Below are positions 25,298-34,559 of a stretch of 64,000 nucleotides of DNA, piece after piece. The notes under the pieces are model-generated. The model searched no databases and had not been told where the DNA came from. It was given only the letters and a program-made list of their open reading frames with translations. The DNA comes from JAPULR01 sp965238215 (GTDB lineage Bacteria > Chloroflexota > Dehalococcoidia > Lucifugimonadales > GCA-2712585), in assembly GCA_965238215.1 (NCBI GenBank), contig OZ250180.1, forward strand, positions 2,046,001 to 2,110,000, given 5' to 3'. The first letter of the stretch is position 1, and every line of letters starts with the position of its first letter. The position numbers and the translations under genes were made by a program.

Positions 25298-26155
25298 ATG
25301 AAGCTCGGCGCACACGTATCCACCTCCGGCGGCATCGAAACCTCCATCGAAAGGGGGGTGGACATCGGCTGCGAGGCCATTCAGATTTTTGGATCGGCGC
25401 CCCAGCGGTGGGCCTTCAAGCGCGCGCCCGACGAGAAGATAACCGCTTTCAAAGAGAAACGAGAAGGGTCGGGCATCGACTCCGTATTCTTCCACTGCAT
25501 CTATCTTATCAACCTGGGCACCCCTAAGCCCCAGAACGTGAAGATGGGCATAAAGTCGCTGAAGAACTACATGGACCTGGCCCATGAGATCGGCGCGGAC
25601 GGCATTATCTTCCATCCGGGCAGTCACATGGGGAGGGGCTACGACGCCATTCTGAAACAGACGGTGGAGAGCATCATAGACGTGCTGGAAGATTCGCCGG
25701 AGGGGCCCTGGCTCACGCTGGAGAACACGGCGGGCATGGGGCGGCACATCGGCTCCAAGTTCGAGGAGCTGGGGCAGATAATTCACACGGTGGGCAGTCC
25801 AAGGCTGAAGGTGTGCTTGGACACGGAGCACAGTTTTGCCGCCGGATACGACGTTTCGACAAAGGACGGTCTGGAGGCGGCGATGGACGAATTCGACCGG
25901 GAGATTGGGCTGGACCGGCTGGTGGCCGTCCACGCCAACGACTCGAAGCAGCCGCTGGGGTCGGGCATCGATAGGCACGAAAACATCGGCCAGGGACACA
26001 TCGGCGTGGAGGGGTTCGAGAACATCATGGGACATCCGGCGTTCAGGGACGTGCCCTTCTTCCTGGAGGTGCCTGGCATGGAGGGCGGCGGGCCGGACAG
26101 GGAGAATTTGGACATCTTGAAGGACATTCGCTCGCGTTTAGGGATTGCCCCTTGA
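25298..26155 (+). CDS. nfo: Deoxyribonuclease IV (endonuclease IV, AP endonuclease)
   Basis: Base-excision repair enzyme that cuts DNA at abasic sites using three zinc ions. The 285 residues begin MKLGAHVSTSGGIETSI, the family start. Other family motifs are IFHPGSHMG, WLTLENTAGMG, CLDTEHSFAAGYD, VAVHANDSKQPLGSG and GQGHIGVEGF. The start at 25298 is backed by AAGGAG eight bases upstream. The stop overlaps the TTG start of the next gene. Confidence 0.95.
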   Translation: MKLGAHVSTSGGIETSIERGVDIGCEAIQIFGSAPQRWAFKRAPDEKITAFKEKREGSGIDSVFFHCIYLINLGTPKPQNVKMGIKSLKNYMDLAHEIGADGIIFHPGSHMGRGYDAILKQTVESIIDVLEDSPEGPWLTLENTAGMGRHIGSKFEELGQIIHTVGSPRLKVCLDTEHSFAAGYDVSTKDGLEAAMDEFDREIGLDRLVAVHANDSKQPLGSGIDRHENIGQGHIGVEGFENIMGHPAFRDVPFFLEVPGMEGGGPDRENLDILKDIRSRLGIAP

Positions 26156-26526
26156 TTCGACTTAACCCGGAGGATTTCGAGGATATGGTTGTCCAGTGCT
26201 ACGAAGGGCTGCCGGAGGGGTTGCTGGTGTACCTGGAGAATCTGGACATCGTGGTGGAGGAGTGGCCCAGCGAAGAGGTGTTGGGGGATACTGACGTGGG
26301 AAGTCCCAATGGCCTGCTGGGGTTGTACACGGGGGTTCCCCGGCCGGAGCGGGGAGACGATCTGCCCTTTCTGCCCGACAAGATTGCGCTGTTCCAGCGT
26401 CCGATAGAGGAGATCTGCGGCTCCCGGGAGGAGGTGGCGGAGGAGGTGCGGAAGACGCTGTTGCACGAGGTGGGGCACTACTTGGGGATGGACGAGGAGT
26501 ATTTGGAGCGGCTGGGGTATTCTTAG
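26152..26526 (+). CDS. Small zincin-like metallopeptidase family protein
   Basis: A 124-residue protein of the metallopeptidase family with an HEXXH site in LLHEVGHYLGMDEEYLE (about residues 103-119). A conserved N-terminal helix (NPEDFEDMVVQCYEGLP) and an FLPDKIALFQRPIEE block lie upstream. The substrate is unknown. The start is TTG at 26152, overlapping the nfo stop, so it is likely cotranslated. The final codons (GAG CGG CTG GGG TAT TCT) are repeated at 27562-27580, beyond the methyltransferase gene. Confidence 0.85.
   Translation: MIRLNPEDFEDMVVQCYEGLPEGLLVYLENLDIVVEEWPSEEVLGDTDVGSPNGLLGLYTGVPRPERGDDLPFLPDKIALFQRPIEEICGSREEVAEEVRKTLLHEVGHYLGMDEEYLERLGYS
26506..26524 (+). repeat. Left copy of a 19-bp metallopeptidase 3'-end repeat
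   Basis: GAGCGGCTGGGGTATTCTT, encoding ERLGYS at the end of the metallopeptidase. It recurs exactly at 27562-27580. Confidence 0.85.
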
Positions 26527-27561
26527 GGAGGAATCTGGAATCAAACGGATGTGACTATTCGGCGAGGGCCTCTCCTGTCGGTTCGGTAATCCTATGCCGC
26601 TCCATGCTGCGTACTCAGGCTCCCCCGGTCGGCGTTGAATACCTCAGACCTTCCGCGACTAACTGTCACGACTTGACATCCAATCGAAGGGTTTCCAGTA
26701 TGGTACGCTCGACTCTGCCAAGAAACGTTGTTGATGCTCGTCCTCAATGTTTGAAAATACATAGGAGCGCACAAGTGGAAGACGAAATACCTGAACGACA
26801 AAGGGACATTCAAGGTAAGCAGGGCTTTCAAAATACAAGCGAGAGTGCGTCGGCGCCGTCGAGCGGACAGTCAGAGAGAACCGACACTGTGAATTTCTGG
26901 AATGATGTTTGGTCCACAATGGAGCACTCCTTCGCAGATCATGACGAATTGCTGGAGGAACACACCAAAGATCTAAAACCTGGGCGCGCTATGGATCTGG
27001 GATGCGGCTCGGGCGGAAACGCGGTGTGGTTGGCCGAGCGAGGTTGGCGGGTAACTGCGGTTGACTTCTCCGAGGTTGCCATTGAGAAGGGAAGGATACG
27101 TGCGTTTGAAAGAGGGGTTGAGGTGGAGTTTCTAGTATCGGACGTGACCACTTTCAGGCCGGATGGGAAGTACGACCTGGTCATGTCCTTCTATATACAG
27201 CTATGGTCTGAGCAGCGGGCGCAGATGCTCACAGAAGCCGCCAAAGCCTTGAATGCGAGGGGCAGGCTTCTCTTTGTAAGTCATGATCGATCGGCTCCGC
27301 CCGAGGGGTGGAGCAAGGAGGACCTGGAGTCGCTGACAACGCCGCTTCAGGTGGCCGCTGAGCTTGCGGGCTTGAGGATAGAGCGAGCGGAAATCGTACA
27401 GGAGAACGGATCTCACGCAAAGCATGGCGCAGGCTCGATAGGACCGGAAACGTATGGGAGCAGTGAGGACCGCAGTCACCACAGCGAAGAGCGTGAAGGC
27501 GATGGCCGTTCCCATGGCGCTGCCACCACGGTGGTGGTGGCAGTAAAGGAAGAATAGGCTT
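26525..27561. mobile_element. Candidate insert carrying a methyltransferase gene
   Basis: A 1,037-bp segment between exact 19-bp repeats of the end of the metallopeptidase gene. It has the same geometry as the inserts at 11.8 and 16.3 kb, but the gene inside is different. No recombinase is present; the inference rests on the flanking repeats and on AT-richer sequence. Confidence 0.35.
26775..27557 (+). CDS. Class I SAM-dependent methyltransferase
   Basis: The 260 residues have the SAM-binding motif AMDLGCGSGGNAVWLAERGW (about residues 73-92), then VTAVDFSEVAIEKG and a VMSFYIQLWSEQR region. This is the general TehB-like/methyltransferase-25 layout. The substrate is unknown. The C-terminal 40 residues are polar and His/Glu-rich, without clear fold. 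GTG 26775 is chosen because TAGGAG lies eight bases upstream and the sequence before it is not typical of the family; an ATG at 26700 is the alternative. Confidence 0.75.
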   Translation: MEDEIPERQRDIQGKQGFQNTSESASAPSSGQSERTDTVNFWNDVWSTMEHSFADHDELLEEHTKDLKPGRAMDLGCGSGGNAVWLAERGWRVTAVDFSEVAIEKGRIRAFERGVEVEFLVSDVTTFRPDGKYDLVMSFYIQLWSEQRAQMLTEAAKALNARGRLLFVSHDRSAPPEGWSKEDLESLTTPLQVAAELAGLRIERAEIVQENGSHAKHGAGSIGPETYGSSEDRSHHSEEREGDGRSHGAATTVVVAVKEE

Positions 27562-27580
27562 GAGCGGCTGGGGTATTCTT
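27562..27580 (+). repeat. Right copy of the 19-bp metallopeptidase 3'-end repeat
   Basis: An exact copy of 26506-26524. In the metallopeptidase frame it continues ERLGYSWGWVQLC and then TAA (27601-27603), which could be the original end of that gene. Confidence 0.8.
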
Positions 27581-27697
27581 GGGGGTGGGTTCAACTGTGC
27601 TAATGATGGCAACGAGAGTAGTAGTGGTTTACAATTGGCGAAAGACCTAAATCTTCGAACTACACAGGCACGTTAGGAATGAGGTAATTTTCTTAGA

Positions 27698-28828
27698 ATG
27701 GTGAGATTTCTGCATACGGCTGACTGGCAGCTCGGCATGACCAGGCATTTTCTGAGTGAGGAAGCGCAAGCACGCTTCAGTGCCGCACGGCTCGACGTAA
27801 TTGGGGAGATGGGTAATCTTGCTATCAATGAAGGCTGCGAGTTTGTGGTAGTGTGCGGTGACGTATTTGATTCGAACCAGGTGGAGCGGCAGGTGCTCAC
27901 GCGGGCCTTCGAAAAGATGGCTGCGATTCCCAAGGTCACATTTTACCTGCTGCCCGGCAACCACGATCCGCTCGACGCGTCGTCAATCTATAGGTCGCCG
28001 ACCTTTACCAAGCACCGACCTGACAACGTGAAAGTGCTGGATGGTTCAGCGGCGGTGCAGGCAGTTCCCGGGGTCGAGTTAATTCCCGCACCCTGGCCGA
28101 ATAAGCATCCTGTCACGGACCTAGTGGCCTCCACTTACCAAGGACTTGAACCGACCTACGCCGTCCGCATCGTCGTGGGGCATGGGGCCGTCGACTACAA
28201 GAATCCAAACCCAGATGATCCGAAACTAATTGGTCTGGAGCGCTTGGAGGAGAAGATCAGGGCGGGGCTGATTCATTATGTCGCTCTTGGAGACCGGCAC
28301 TCCACAACCGACGTGGGCGACACCGGCCGGGTCTGGTATGCGGGCGCCCCCGAGCCAACTGCCTACGTCGAAAAGGATCCGGGGAATGTGCTCCTAGTCG
28401 ACGTGGATGCCAAGAATGTGAACGTGAAGCGCAGACAGCTGGCTACTTGGCGGTTTGTGAGCTACGAATGTCAGATTAGCGGCGACGGGGATATCGACGC
28501 CCTTGAGGAATGGCTTACGAGCTTGAAAAACAAAGACCGCGCCATCGTCAAACTTACGATGGTCGGCCAGGTGTCTCTGGCTCAGAAGGCGCGGCTTGAC
28601 GGGATGCTGGAATACAACTCCGACCTTCTGGCGGCCTTGGATACATGGGAGAGGCGGAGCGAACTTGTGGTCATTCCCGACGGCTTGGACCATGAGCGAC
28701 TTGGGTTGTCGGGCTTTGCCAAAGAGGCCTTTCGAGACCTGCGCGAGATGGCCGAATCAGGCGACAAGACCCAAGAGGCCCAGGACGCCTTGGGATTGTT
28801 GTATAGACTAGCGGGGTCTCGCGAGTGA
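27698..28828 (+). CDS. SbcD/Mre11-like metallophosphoesterase (DNA repair exonuclease family)
   Basis: The 376 residues show the calcineurin-like phosphoesterase motifs FLHTADWQLG, VVCGDVFDS, LPGNHD, VVGHGAV and ALGDRHSTTDVG. Compared with SbcD/Mre11, the His of D-x-H is Gln, and the first His of G-H-x-H is Asp. It may therefore belong to a distinct subgroup, and its nuclease activity is not certain. A four-base overlap (GTGA) with the next gene shows that the two are translated together, as in SbcDC, Mre11-Rad50 and YhaO-YhaN pairs. Confidence 0.85.
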   Translation: MVRFLHTADWQLGMTRHFLSEEAQARFSAARLDVIGEMGNLAINEGCEFVVVCGDVFDSNQVERQVLTRAFEKMAAIPKVTFYLLPGNHDPLDASSIYRSPTFTKHRPDNVKVLDGSAAVQAVPGVELIPAPWPNKHPVTDLVASTYQGLEPTYAVRIVVGHGAVDYKNPNPDDPKLIGLERLEEKIRAGLIHYVALGDRHSTTDVGDTGRVWYAGAPEPTAYVEKDPGNVLLVDVDAKNVNVKRRQLATWRFVSYECQISGDGDIDALEEWLTSLKNKDRAIVKLTMVGQVSLAQKARLDGMLEYNSDLLAALDTWERRSELVVIPDGLDHERLGLSGFAKEAFRDLREMAESGDKTQEAQDALGLLYRLAGSRE

Positions 28829-31458
28829 AGCTGCATCGCATACGTCTGCAGAACTTCCGCGGTGTGTCCGAAAGCGAGGTGAACTTCGCCGAGAGCGGCG
28901 TTACGATCGTCGAGGGGCCTAACGAGATAGGCAAGAGTTCTATAGCCGAAGCGCTTCAGATGGCCATCGAAGTGCCAGACTCGTCCAAGAAGGCTCAGGT
29001 CATATCCGTCAAACCCGTTGACGCTGATGTGGGGCCTGAGGTGGAGATTGAGATGTCAACCGGCGAATACACGCTGGTTTACCAGAAGCGATGGCTTCGC
29101 AGTCCCAAGACGACTCTCACGGTCACGTCTCCACGGAGCGAGAATCACACCAGCCGCGAAGCGCACAACCGGTTGGAGGAGATCTTAGCTGAGACTATGG
29201 ACGATAATCTTTGGCGTGCGCTGCGAATCGAACAGGGTATACAGTTAAATCTCCCGGCCTTTTCCATGCCGGCAATGCGCAGAGCTTTGGATCACGCCGC
29301 GGGCGGGGAGACCGCTCCCGACGATGACGACACTCTTTGGGAGCGTGTCAAGGAGGAGTACGAGAAGTACTGGACTTCCAAAACGGGCCGCCCGAAGGGT
29401 GAACGAAGGTTGTCTGAAGACCGGGTTAAGGCGGCTGAGGAAGAAGCCATCATTTTGGAGGGGCAGATCAAGGAAGTCGAGAGGGATGCGGAGCAGATGG
29501 TCCGGCTGGCGGCCGAAGTAGCTCGAATTAGCGCCACTCGAGACGAGTTGGAGAGGAGCGAGCGCGACTTCGCTGAGAAGTGGGACTCTCTTGAGCGGAT
29601 ACGCAGAGACGTTGAGCGTCTGGAAGACAGGTGTAAGGCGGCGGAATCGAAGCGGAACCAGGTGGCCGGCGAATGGAACCGGCGCCAGGAGCTGATTGGA
29701 AACCTGAACGACCGGACTAAGGATCTAGACGCCCTCGAAGCTGAAGTGGCGGCGGCGGCGCCGGCCCTTGCGGCAGCCATACGCCGCGACGAGGAAGCCG
29801 CCGATGTCCTCAAGAAGGCCGCCGATGCGCTTCGAGACGCCGAGAGCAGGCGTGCCAGAGCGGTTGCGGACCGCGACTTTTTGCGTCAACAGATTGAAGT
29901 GGCTCAAATCACCGAACGCTATGACCGGTATGTCAAGGCCGAGCAAACCCTCAAAGAAGCTGAAGATTACTTGGAATTCTCCAAAGTCGATGACAAAGCG
30001 CGCGACGAGATCGAACGGGCCCATCTTGAAGATCAGCGGGCGAAAGCGGCTACCGATAGCGCATCCGCTTTCGTTGAAACAACGGCGTTGGCAGACATTA
30101 CGATGCAGGTTGCAGGCAAGGACGTTCGGTTGGCTGCGGACGAAGTCGACAACACCCAGGTGGAGGACGAGGTTGAGTTCGTCATTCCTGGCATTGCGCG
30201 GATGCGCGTGAGCGCGGGGCCCAAGGCGAAGGAGCTGGCCGAACGTCGCAGCCGCACCAATGCGGCCTACCGGCGCCTGTGCGACGAGGTTGGCGTGGCC
30301 GACTTCGACGAAGCGAGGAGGGCGGCGCAGGAGCGTCGGGACGCCTTGCGAGATCGTGATGAAGCCCGCCAGTCGATTAAGAATGACCTTCGGGATCTCA
30401 CTCCCGATATTCTTCTGGCGAAGATTGAGCAGCTAACGGAGAGGGTGACGGCTTATCCCGTGGAACGTCCTGAGGCCCCACCTCTCCCTGCGAATTACGA
30501 TGAAGCCGAAAGCCTGGCTTCGAAGCTGGAAGGACTTGTCGGCGACTGTCAAAGCGAATTGCGTTCGCGCGAAGAGACGGCGGATAAGGCTAAAGACGAA
30601 TTCAATGGTGCTCGGGTTAATGAGGCCGAACTTGAGGCGAAGAGGAAGATGGCGCTCAACAACAGGGAGGAAGTAAGGAGCCGCCTCGACGCAGCGAGGA
30701 AGAGCCAATCCGATGAAGACCTAGCGGGCACGCTTGTCGTGGCGCAACAGGAGTTCGACGACTCCCTCAAGTCTATGGAAGAGGTCGAAGCCAAGCTGCA
30801 AGCAGCGGATCCGGATTCTCTGGAGGTCCGCCTAAAGAACACTCGAGAAGCCAAGAGACGTGCCGTTATAGATCTCCAATCCAATAGAGATCGCCAAAAT
30901 GAGCTTCGCGTTAGCTTGGAAATACGGGGAGAAATGGGACTGCAAGGCTCCTACGACGAGGTCCTAAGCCAATGGGAGCAGTTGAAGCGGGAGCATGAAC
31001 GCTCTGAAGCGCGCGCCATGGCGGCACGGCTTCTGCTCGAGACGTTTGAAAGACACCGCAGCCGGGCCCACCAGCGTTACGTTGAACCATTTAAGAAGCG
31101 CATCGACGAGTTTGGGCGCATTGTATTTGGCAAAACGTTTTCGGTTGAGCTAAACGAAGACCTTGAGGTGGTGAGTCGTGCGTTGGGCGGCAAGACGCTA
31201 GATTTGGTCCAACTGAGTACAGGGACGAGGGAGCAGCTTGGCGTACTGAGTCGGCTGGCGTGTGCAAAACTGGTGAGCCTCGATGATGGGGGAGCGCCTG
31301 TGATGATTGATGATGCGCTGGGTTGGAGTGACCCGCAGCGATTACAGAGCATGGGGGCGGCCATAGCGGCAGCGGGACAACAGTGTCAGGTGGTGATACT
31401 CACCTGCACGCCGGGGCGCTACTCCTACGTGGGGAACGCGAAGGTAGTCACCCTTTAG
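28825..31458 (+). CDS. SbcC/Rad50-like (YhaN-like) coiled-coil ATPase
   Basis: The 877 residues have Walker A GPNEIGKSS (about 31-39) and long Glu/Arg/Ala-rich coiled coils (about 190-340 and 500-740). A C-terminal ATPase half shows the signature LSTGTREQLG (about 797) and Walker B-like APVMIDDALGWSD (about 823). It partners the phosphoesterase encoded just upstream. The complex probably acts on DNA ends or structured DNA, in repair or phage defence. I see no Zn-hook Cys-x-x-Cys in the middle, unlike classic Rad50/SbcC. Confidence 0.87.
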   Translation: MKLHRIRLQNFRGVSESEVNFAESGVTIVEGPNEIGKSSIAEALQMAIEVPDSSKKAQVISVKPVDADVGPEVEIEMSTGEYTLVYQKRWLRSPKTTLTVTSPRSENHTSREAHNRLEEILAETMDDNLWRALRIEQGIQLNLPAFSMPAMRRALDHAAGGETAPDDDDTLWERVKEEYEKYWTSKTGRPKGERRLSEDRVKAAEEEAIILEGQIKEVERDAEQMVRLAAEVARISATRDELERSERDFAEKWDSLERIRRDVERLEDRCKAAESKRNQVAGEWNRRQELIGNLNDRTKDLDALEAEVAAAAPALAAAIRRDEEAADVLKKAADALRDAESRRARAVADRDFLRQQIEVAQITERYDRYVKAEQTLKEAEDYLEFSKVDDKARDEIERAHLEDQRAKAATDSASAFVETTALADITMQVAGKDVRLAADEVDNTQVEDEVEFVIPGIARMRVSAGPKAKELAERRSRTNAAYRRLCDEVGVADFDEARRAAQERRDALRDRDEARQSIKNDLRDLTPDILLAKIEQLTERVTAYPVERPEAPPLPANYDEAESLASKLEGLVGDCQSELRSREETADKAKDEFNGARVNEAELEAKRKMALNNREEVRSRLDAARKSQSDEDLAGTLVVAQQEFDDSLKSMEEVEAKLQAADPDSLEVRLKNTREAKRRAVIDLQSNRDRQNELRVSLEIRGEMGLQGSYDEVLSQWEQLKREHERSEARAMAARLLLETFERHRSRAHQRYVEPFKKRIDEFGRIVFGKTFSVELNEDLEVVSRALGGKTLDLVQLSTGTREQLGVLSRLACAKLVSLDDGGAPVMIDDALGWSDPQRLQSMGAAIAAAGQQCQVVILTCTPGRYSYVGNAKVVTL

Positions 31459-31491
31459 GTCGAAATCCGGCGGGCGGTTTGGGTCATCTCG

Positions 31492-33354
31492 TTACCGCAG
31501 CACGCGTTTGTCGCCGGTGCGGCGGGTGACGCGCTGTTGGTCGAGGTATTCCAGCAGGGGCAGGACGTATTTGCGGCTGGAGTCCAGCAGGGTGCGTGCC
31601 TCCGCAACGGTGATGCTGCCGTGTTCTTCCACGTGGCGGGTGACGGCCTGCACCATGCGGCGGTAGGCGTCGGCGCTGAACACTACGGAGCCGTCGACTT
31701 TCACCACCTGCTTGCGGTTGATGAGGAGGGCGAGAAGCTCCGGGCTGACGTCGCCGTCGGTGGGAGGGGAGAAGGGGTTGGCGTCCAGTTGGGCGACGTA
31801 GGTCTGGGCCGCTTTCTCCTGAGCCAGGGTTAATGTTGCCTGGTAGCCGGGGGAGCGAACGACGGCTCCGTCTTCGTCCACCAACTTTTCGTCCACCAGG
31901 CGGGCCAGGAGGTGGGGGAAACCGGCGGCAGAGACGCCCAGGCGGTTCCTGAATTCCTCCTTGGGGATGCCCCGTCGAAGGGGATGGCGTCCGTGGAACT
32001 CCTTGAGGGTTGCGGCGCACTGGCGCTTGAGACGCTGCCAACCCCTGCGGGAGTAGACTTGGGAGCCGGGGCCGGCCTTGGTCCCTCCCAGCAAGGTAAC
32101 ACCGCCCTGTTTCGCCAGGTCTTCGATGACGGGCCGGACGTCGGCGAGGGTGAGGTTGCTGCGCTGAGCCAAAGCGGTCAGGTCGCATGGCCCCCACTGA
32201 TCAACGGCTCCAAGGATCAGCTCCTCCAGGGTGCCCTCCTCCATGGCCTGCAGGCTCTTCAGCACCGAGGCGGTGAAGGGTCGATGACGGCGAGGGAAGG
32301 GGTCAACAACTTTGCCGCCGCCGATGGTGGTTTCCGTGGAGCGGACGACAAAGAAGTCGCCCTTGACGAGGGGCACCGGGTTGGTGAGGTGAATTTGCGC
32401 CCAGGCTTCGCGGCCCGGCAGAAGCTGCCGAGCGTCTAGGAGTCGAACCCTGGCTCCCGTTTCGCTGACGTGAGAGTGGAAAGAAACGCGGGCGTTGTGT
32501 TTCATGGGGCGGGGAGCATCGGCGAGCAGCTTCACCTTGGCGTCGAGCATTGTGGTGGGTTGGAGCCAGCCAGAGGTGGTGACGGTCTCGCCACGCTCGG
32601 CCTTGTCGTAGGAGACGCCGGAGATGTTGACGGCGAGACGGCGTCCTGGGTCTGCCTCCGTCAGCTTTTGACGGTGGCTCTGCAGGCCCCGGATTCGCCC
32701 CCGGCGATGGGAAGGGACAAGTTCCACATCCTGGCCCACGCGAAGGGTACCGTCGATGAGAGTGCCGGTGACGACGGTGCCGAAGCCCGAAACGGTGAAC
32801 GAACGGTCCACGGCCAAACGGGGGCGGCCCAAGTCCGGCCGGGGCGAGGTGGCGGCGAGGATCTCGTCCATCTTCTGTAGGAGGTCGTCCAGCCCCTGGC
32901 CGGTGCGGGCGGAAAGGGTGATGATGGCTGCGTCTTCGAGGACGGTGTCCTGGAGGGCTTCCACCGTCTCCATTTCGGCTAGCTCCAGGAGGTCTTCGTC
33001 CACGAGGTCGGCCTTTGTCAGGGCGACCAGCCCCCTTCGGACGTTGAGCAGGTCCAGGATGGCGAGATGTTCGCGAGTCTGAGGCATGACGCCTTCGTCG
33101 GCGGCCACCACCAGCAGGGCCATGTCGATGCCGCCGACACCAGCAAGCATGTTGCGGACGAAGCGTTCATGGCCGGGAACGTCGATGATGCTGACTTCCT
33201 GTCCGGACGGAAGGGTGAGCCAGGCGAAGCCCAAGTCTATGGTCATGCCCCGTTCTCGCTCCTGGGGCAGACGGTCGGGGTTGATGCCCGTTAGAGCCTC
33301 GATGAGGGTGGACTTACCGTGGTCCACGTGGCCTGCGGTGCCGACGACGTACAT
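31492..33354 (-). CDS. selB: Selenocysteine-specific translation elongation factor SelB
   Basis: A GTPase that delivers Sec-tRNA to UGA codons with a SECIS hairpin. The 620 residues have GTAGHVDHGKST (residues 5-16), the G3 motif DVPGHERFVRNML and G4 ALTKADLV. EF-Tu-like domains 2 and 3 and a C-terminal array of winged-helix domains (about 370-620) follow. No selA, selC or selD lies in the window. It converges with the SbcC-like gene. ATG 33354 follows GGAAG. Confidence 0.93.
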   Translation of the reverse strand: MYVVGTAGHVDHGKSTLIEALTGINPDRLPQERERGMTIDLGFAWLTLPSGQEVSIIDVPGHERFVRNMLAGVGGIDMALLVVAADEGVMPQTREHLAILDLLNVRRGLVALTKADLVDEDLLELAEMETVEALQDTVLEDAAIITLSARTGQGLDDLLQKMDEILAATSPRPDLGRPRLAVDRSFTVSGFGTVVTGTLIDGTLRVGQDVELVPSHRRGRIRGLQSHRQKLTEADPGRRLAVNISGVSYDKAERGETVTTSGWLQPTTMLDAKVKLLADAPRPMKHNARVSFHSHVSETGARVRLLDARQLLPGREAWAQIHLTNPVPLVKGDFFVVRSTETTIGGGKVVDPFPRRHRPFTASVLKSLQAMEEGTLEELILGAVDQWGPCDLTALAQRSNLTLADVRPVIEDLAKQGGVTLLGGTKAGPGSQVYSRRGWQRLKRQCAATLKEFHGRHPLRRGIPKEEFRNRLGVSAAGFPHLLARLVDEKLVDEDGAVVRSPGYQATLTLAQEKAAQTYVAQLDANPFSPPTDGDVSPELLALLINRKQVVKVDGSVVFSADAYRRMVQAVTRHVEEHGSITVAEARTLLDSSRKYVLPLLEYLDQQRVTRRTGDKRVLR

Positions 33355-33458
33355 GCTGACTTCCGAAGTTAGAGTGGATGCAAGGATATCAGCATAGGCG
33401 GCTGGGGGGCAATTTGGGGCGGACCGGTGGAAGCCGCTGCGCGGGAGCTAGGAGGAGG

Positions 33459-34517
33459 CTAGACGTTGAAGAGGAAGGTGATGACGTCGCCGTCTTGCAC
33501 CTGGTAGCGGCGGCCCTCGGCGCGGAGGACGCCCCGTCGACGCGCCTCGGCTATGGCGCCGCAGGCAATCATGTCATCGAAAGGTACGACCTCGGCGCGG
33601 ATGAATCCCCGTTCCATGTCGGAATGGATGCTGCCCGCGGCGGCGGCGGCTTCCGCGCCTTCGGGCACGGTCCACGCCCGAACTTCCTGGGAAACGTGGG
33701 TGAAGAAGGTGACCCTTTGCAGTAGAGCGAGGGTGAGGGCGAGAAGAAGTTCCTTGCCCGACTGCTCGGCTCCCATGGACTGGCGGAACTCCCGTTCATC
33801 CTCCGGTGAAAGCTGGGCGAATTCCCACTCAAGGCTGGCGCATAGGGGAATTTCGCCGGCGACTGGATCCATAGTCGACACGGCGTCCTCACCCACGTTG
33901 TAGATGGTCATCATCGGCTTGGCGCTGAGGAGGTGGTAGTGGGCCAGAATGCCGGACTCGTCGGCAGTGAGGGACTGGGAAGCGAGGGTCTGGCCCGCTT
34001 CCATGTTGTCACTGACTCGCTGTAGGAGGGTGCTCTCCCTGATGAGTATGTCGTGTTCACGACCCCGCGCGCCTTTCATGTTGTCGGCAACCCTGCGGCT
34101 GCGTCGCTCAAGAATGGCGAGGTCAGCGAGGATCAGCTCGTCGGACATGGCGTTGGAGTCCTGTTCTGGGGCGGGAGGGCCGGCGGCGTCGGGCACTGTT
34201 GGATTCTGGAAGGCGCGCACGACGTGAATGAAGGCGTCGGCTCCCTGAAGGGCGTTCAGTGCAGGCCCCTGGAAGTAGCCGAACTCCTGGTCAGACGCAG
34301 GCGGCGGGGGAAGGTCCCAAAAGGTGATTTCGGCGGGCGTTATCTTCTTGGGATGGAAGAGTTGGGCGAGGTCGCGCAGCCGAGGGTCGGGGACCTTGCT
34401 TATGCCCTTGACTACCCGTCCCAGTGAGTCGGGGCGTCGGCTCTGAGCGCCGCCGGTTAGGACGTTGAAGAGGGTGGTCTTGCCGCTGCTGCGCAGGCCG
34501 ATGAGGGCGACTTCCAT
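33459..34517 (-). CDS. ychF: YchF/Obg-like GTP/ATP-binding protein
   Basis: The 352 residues begin MEVALIGLRSSGKTTLFNVL (G1). They have a degenerate switch (FWDLPPPP where relatives have D-x-A-G), a NVGED-type nucleotide recognition loop (TIYNVGED) and a C-terminal TGS-like domain. The TGS-like part includes IHSDMERGFIRAEV and ends VQDGDVITFLFNV. YchF proteins bind the ribosome and often prefer ATP. The altered G3 loop makes this a divergent member. Confidence 0.88.
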   Translation of the reverse strand: MEVALIGLRSSGKTTLFNVLTGGAQSRRPDSLGRVVKGISKVPDPRLRDLAQLFHPKKITPAEITFWDLPPPPASDQEFGYFQGPALNALQGADAFIHVVRAFQNPTVPDAAGPPAPEQDSNAMSDELILADLAILERRSRRVADNMKGARGREHDILIRESTLLQRVSDNMEAGQTLASQSLTADESGILAHYHLLSAKPMMTIYNVGEDAVSTMDPVAGEIPLCASLEWEFAQLSPEDEREFRQSMGAEQSGKELLLALTLALLQRVTFFTHVSQEVRAWTVPEGAEAAAAAGSIHSDMERGFIRAEVVPFDDMIACGAIAEARRRGVLRAEGRRYQVQDGDVITFLFNV

Positions 34518-34559
34518 GGCAGATTCAGAATACCCGGTGGTGGCTAGATTTGCTATAGG

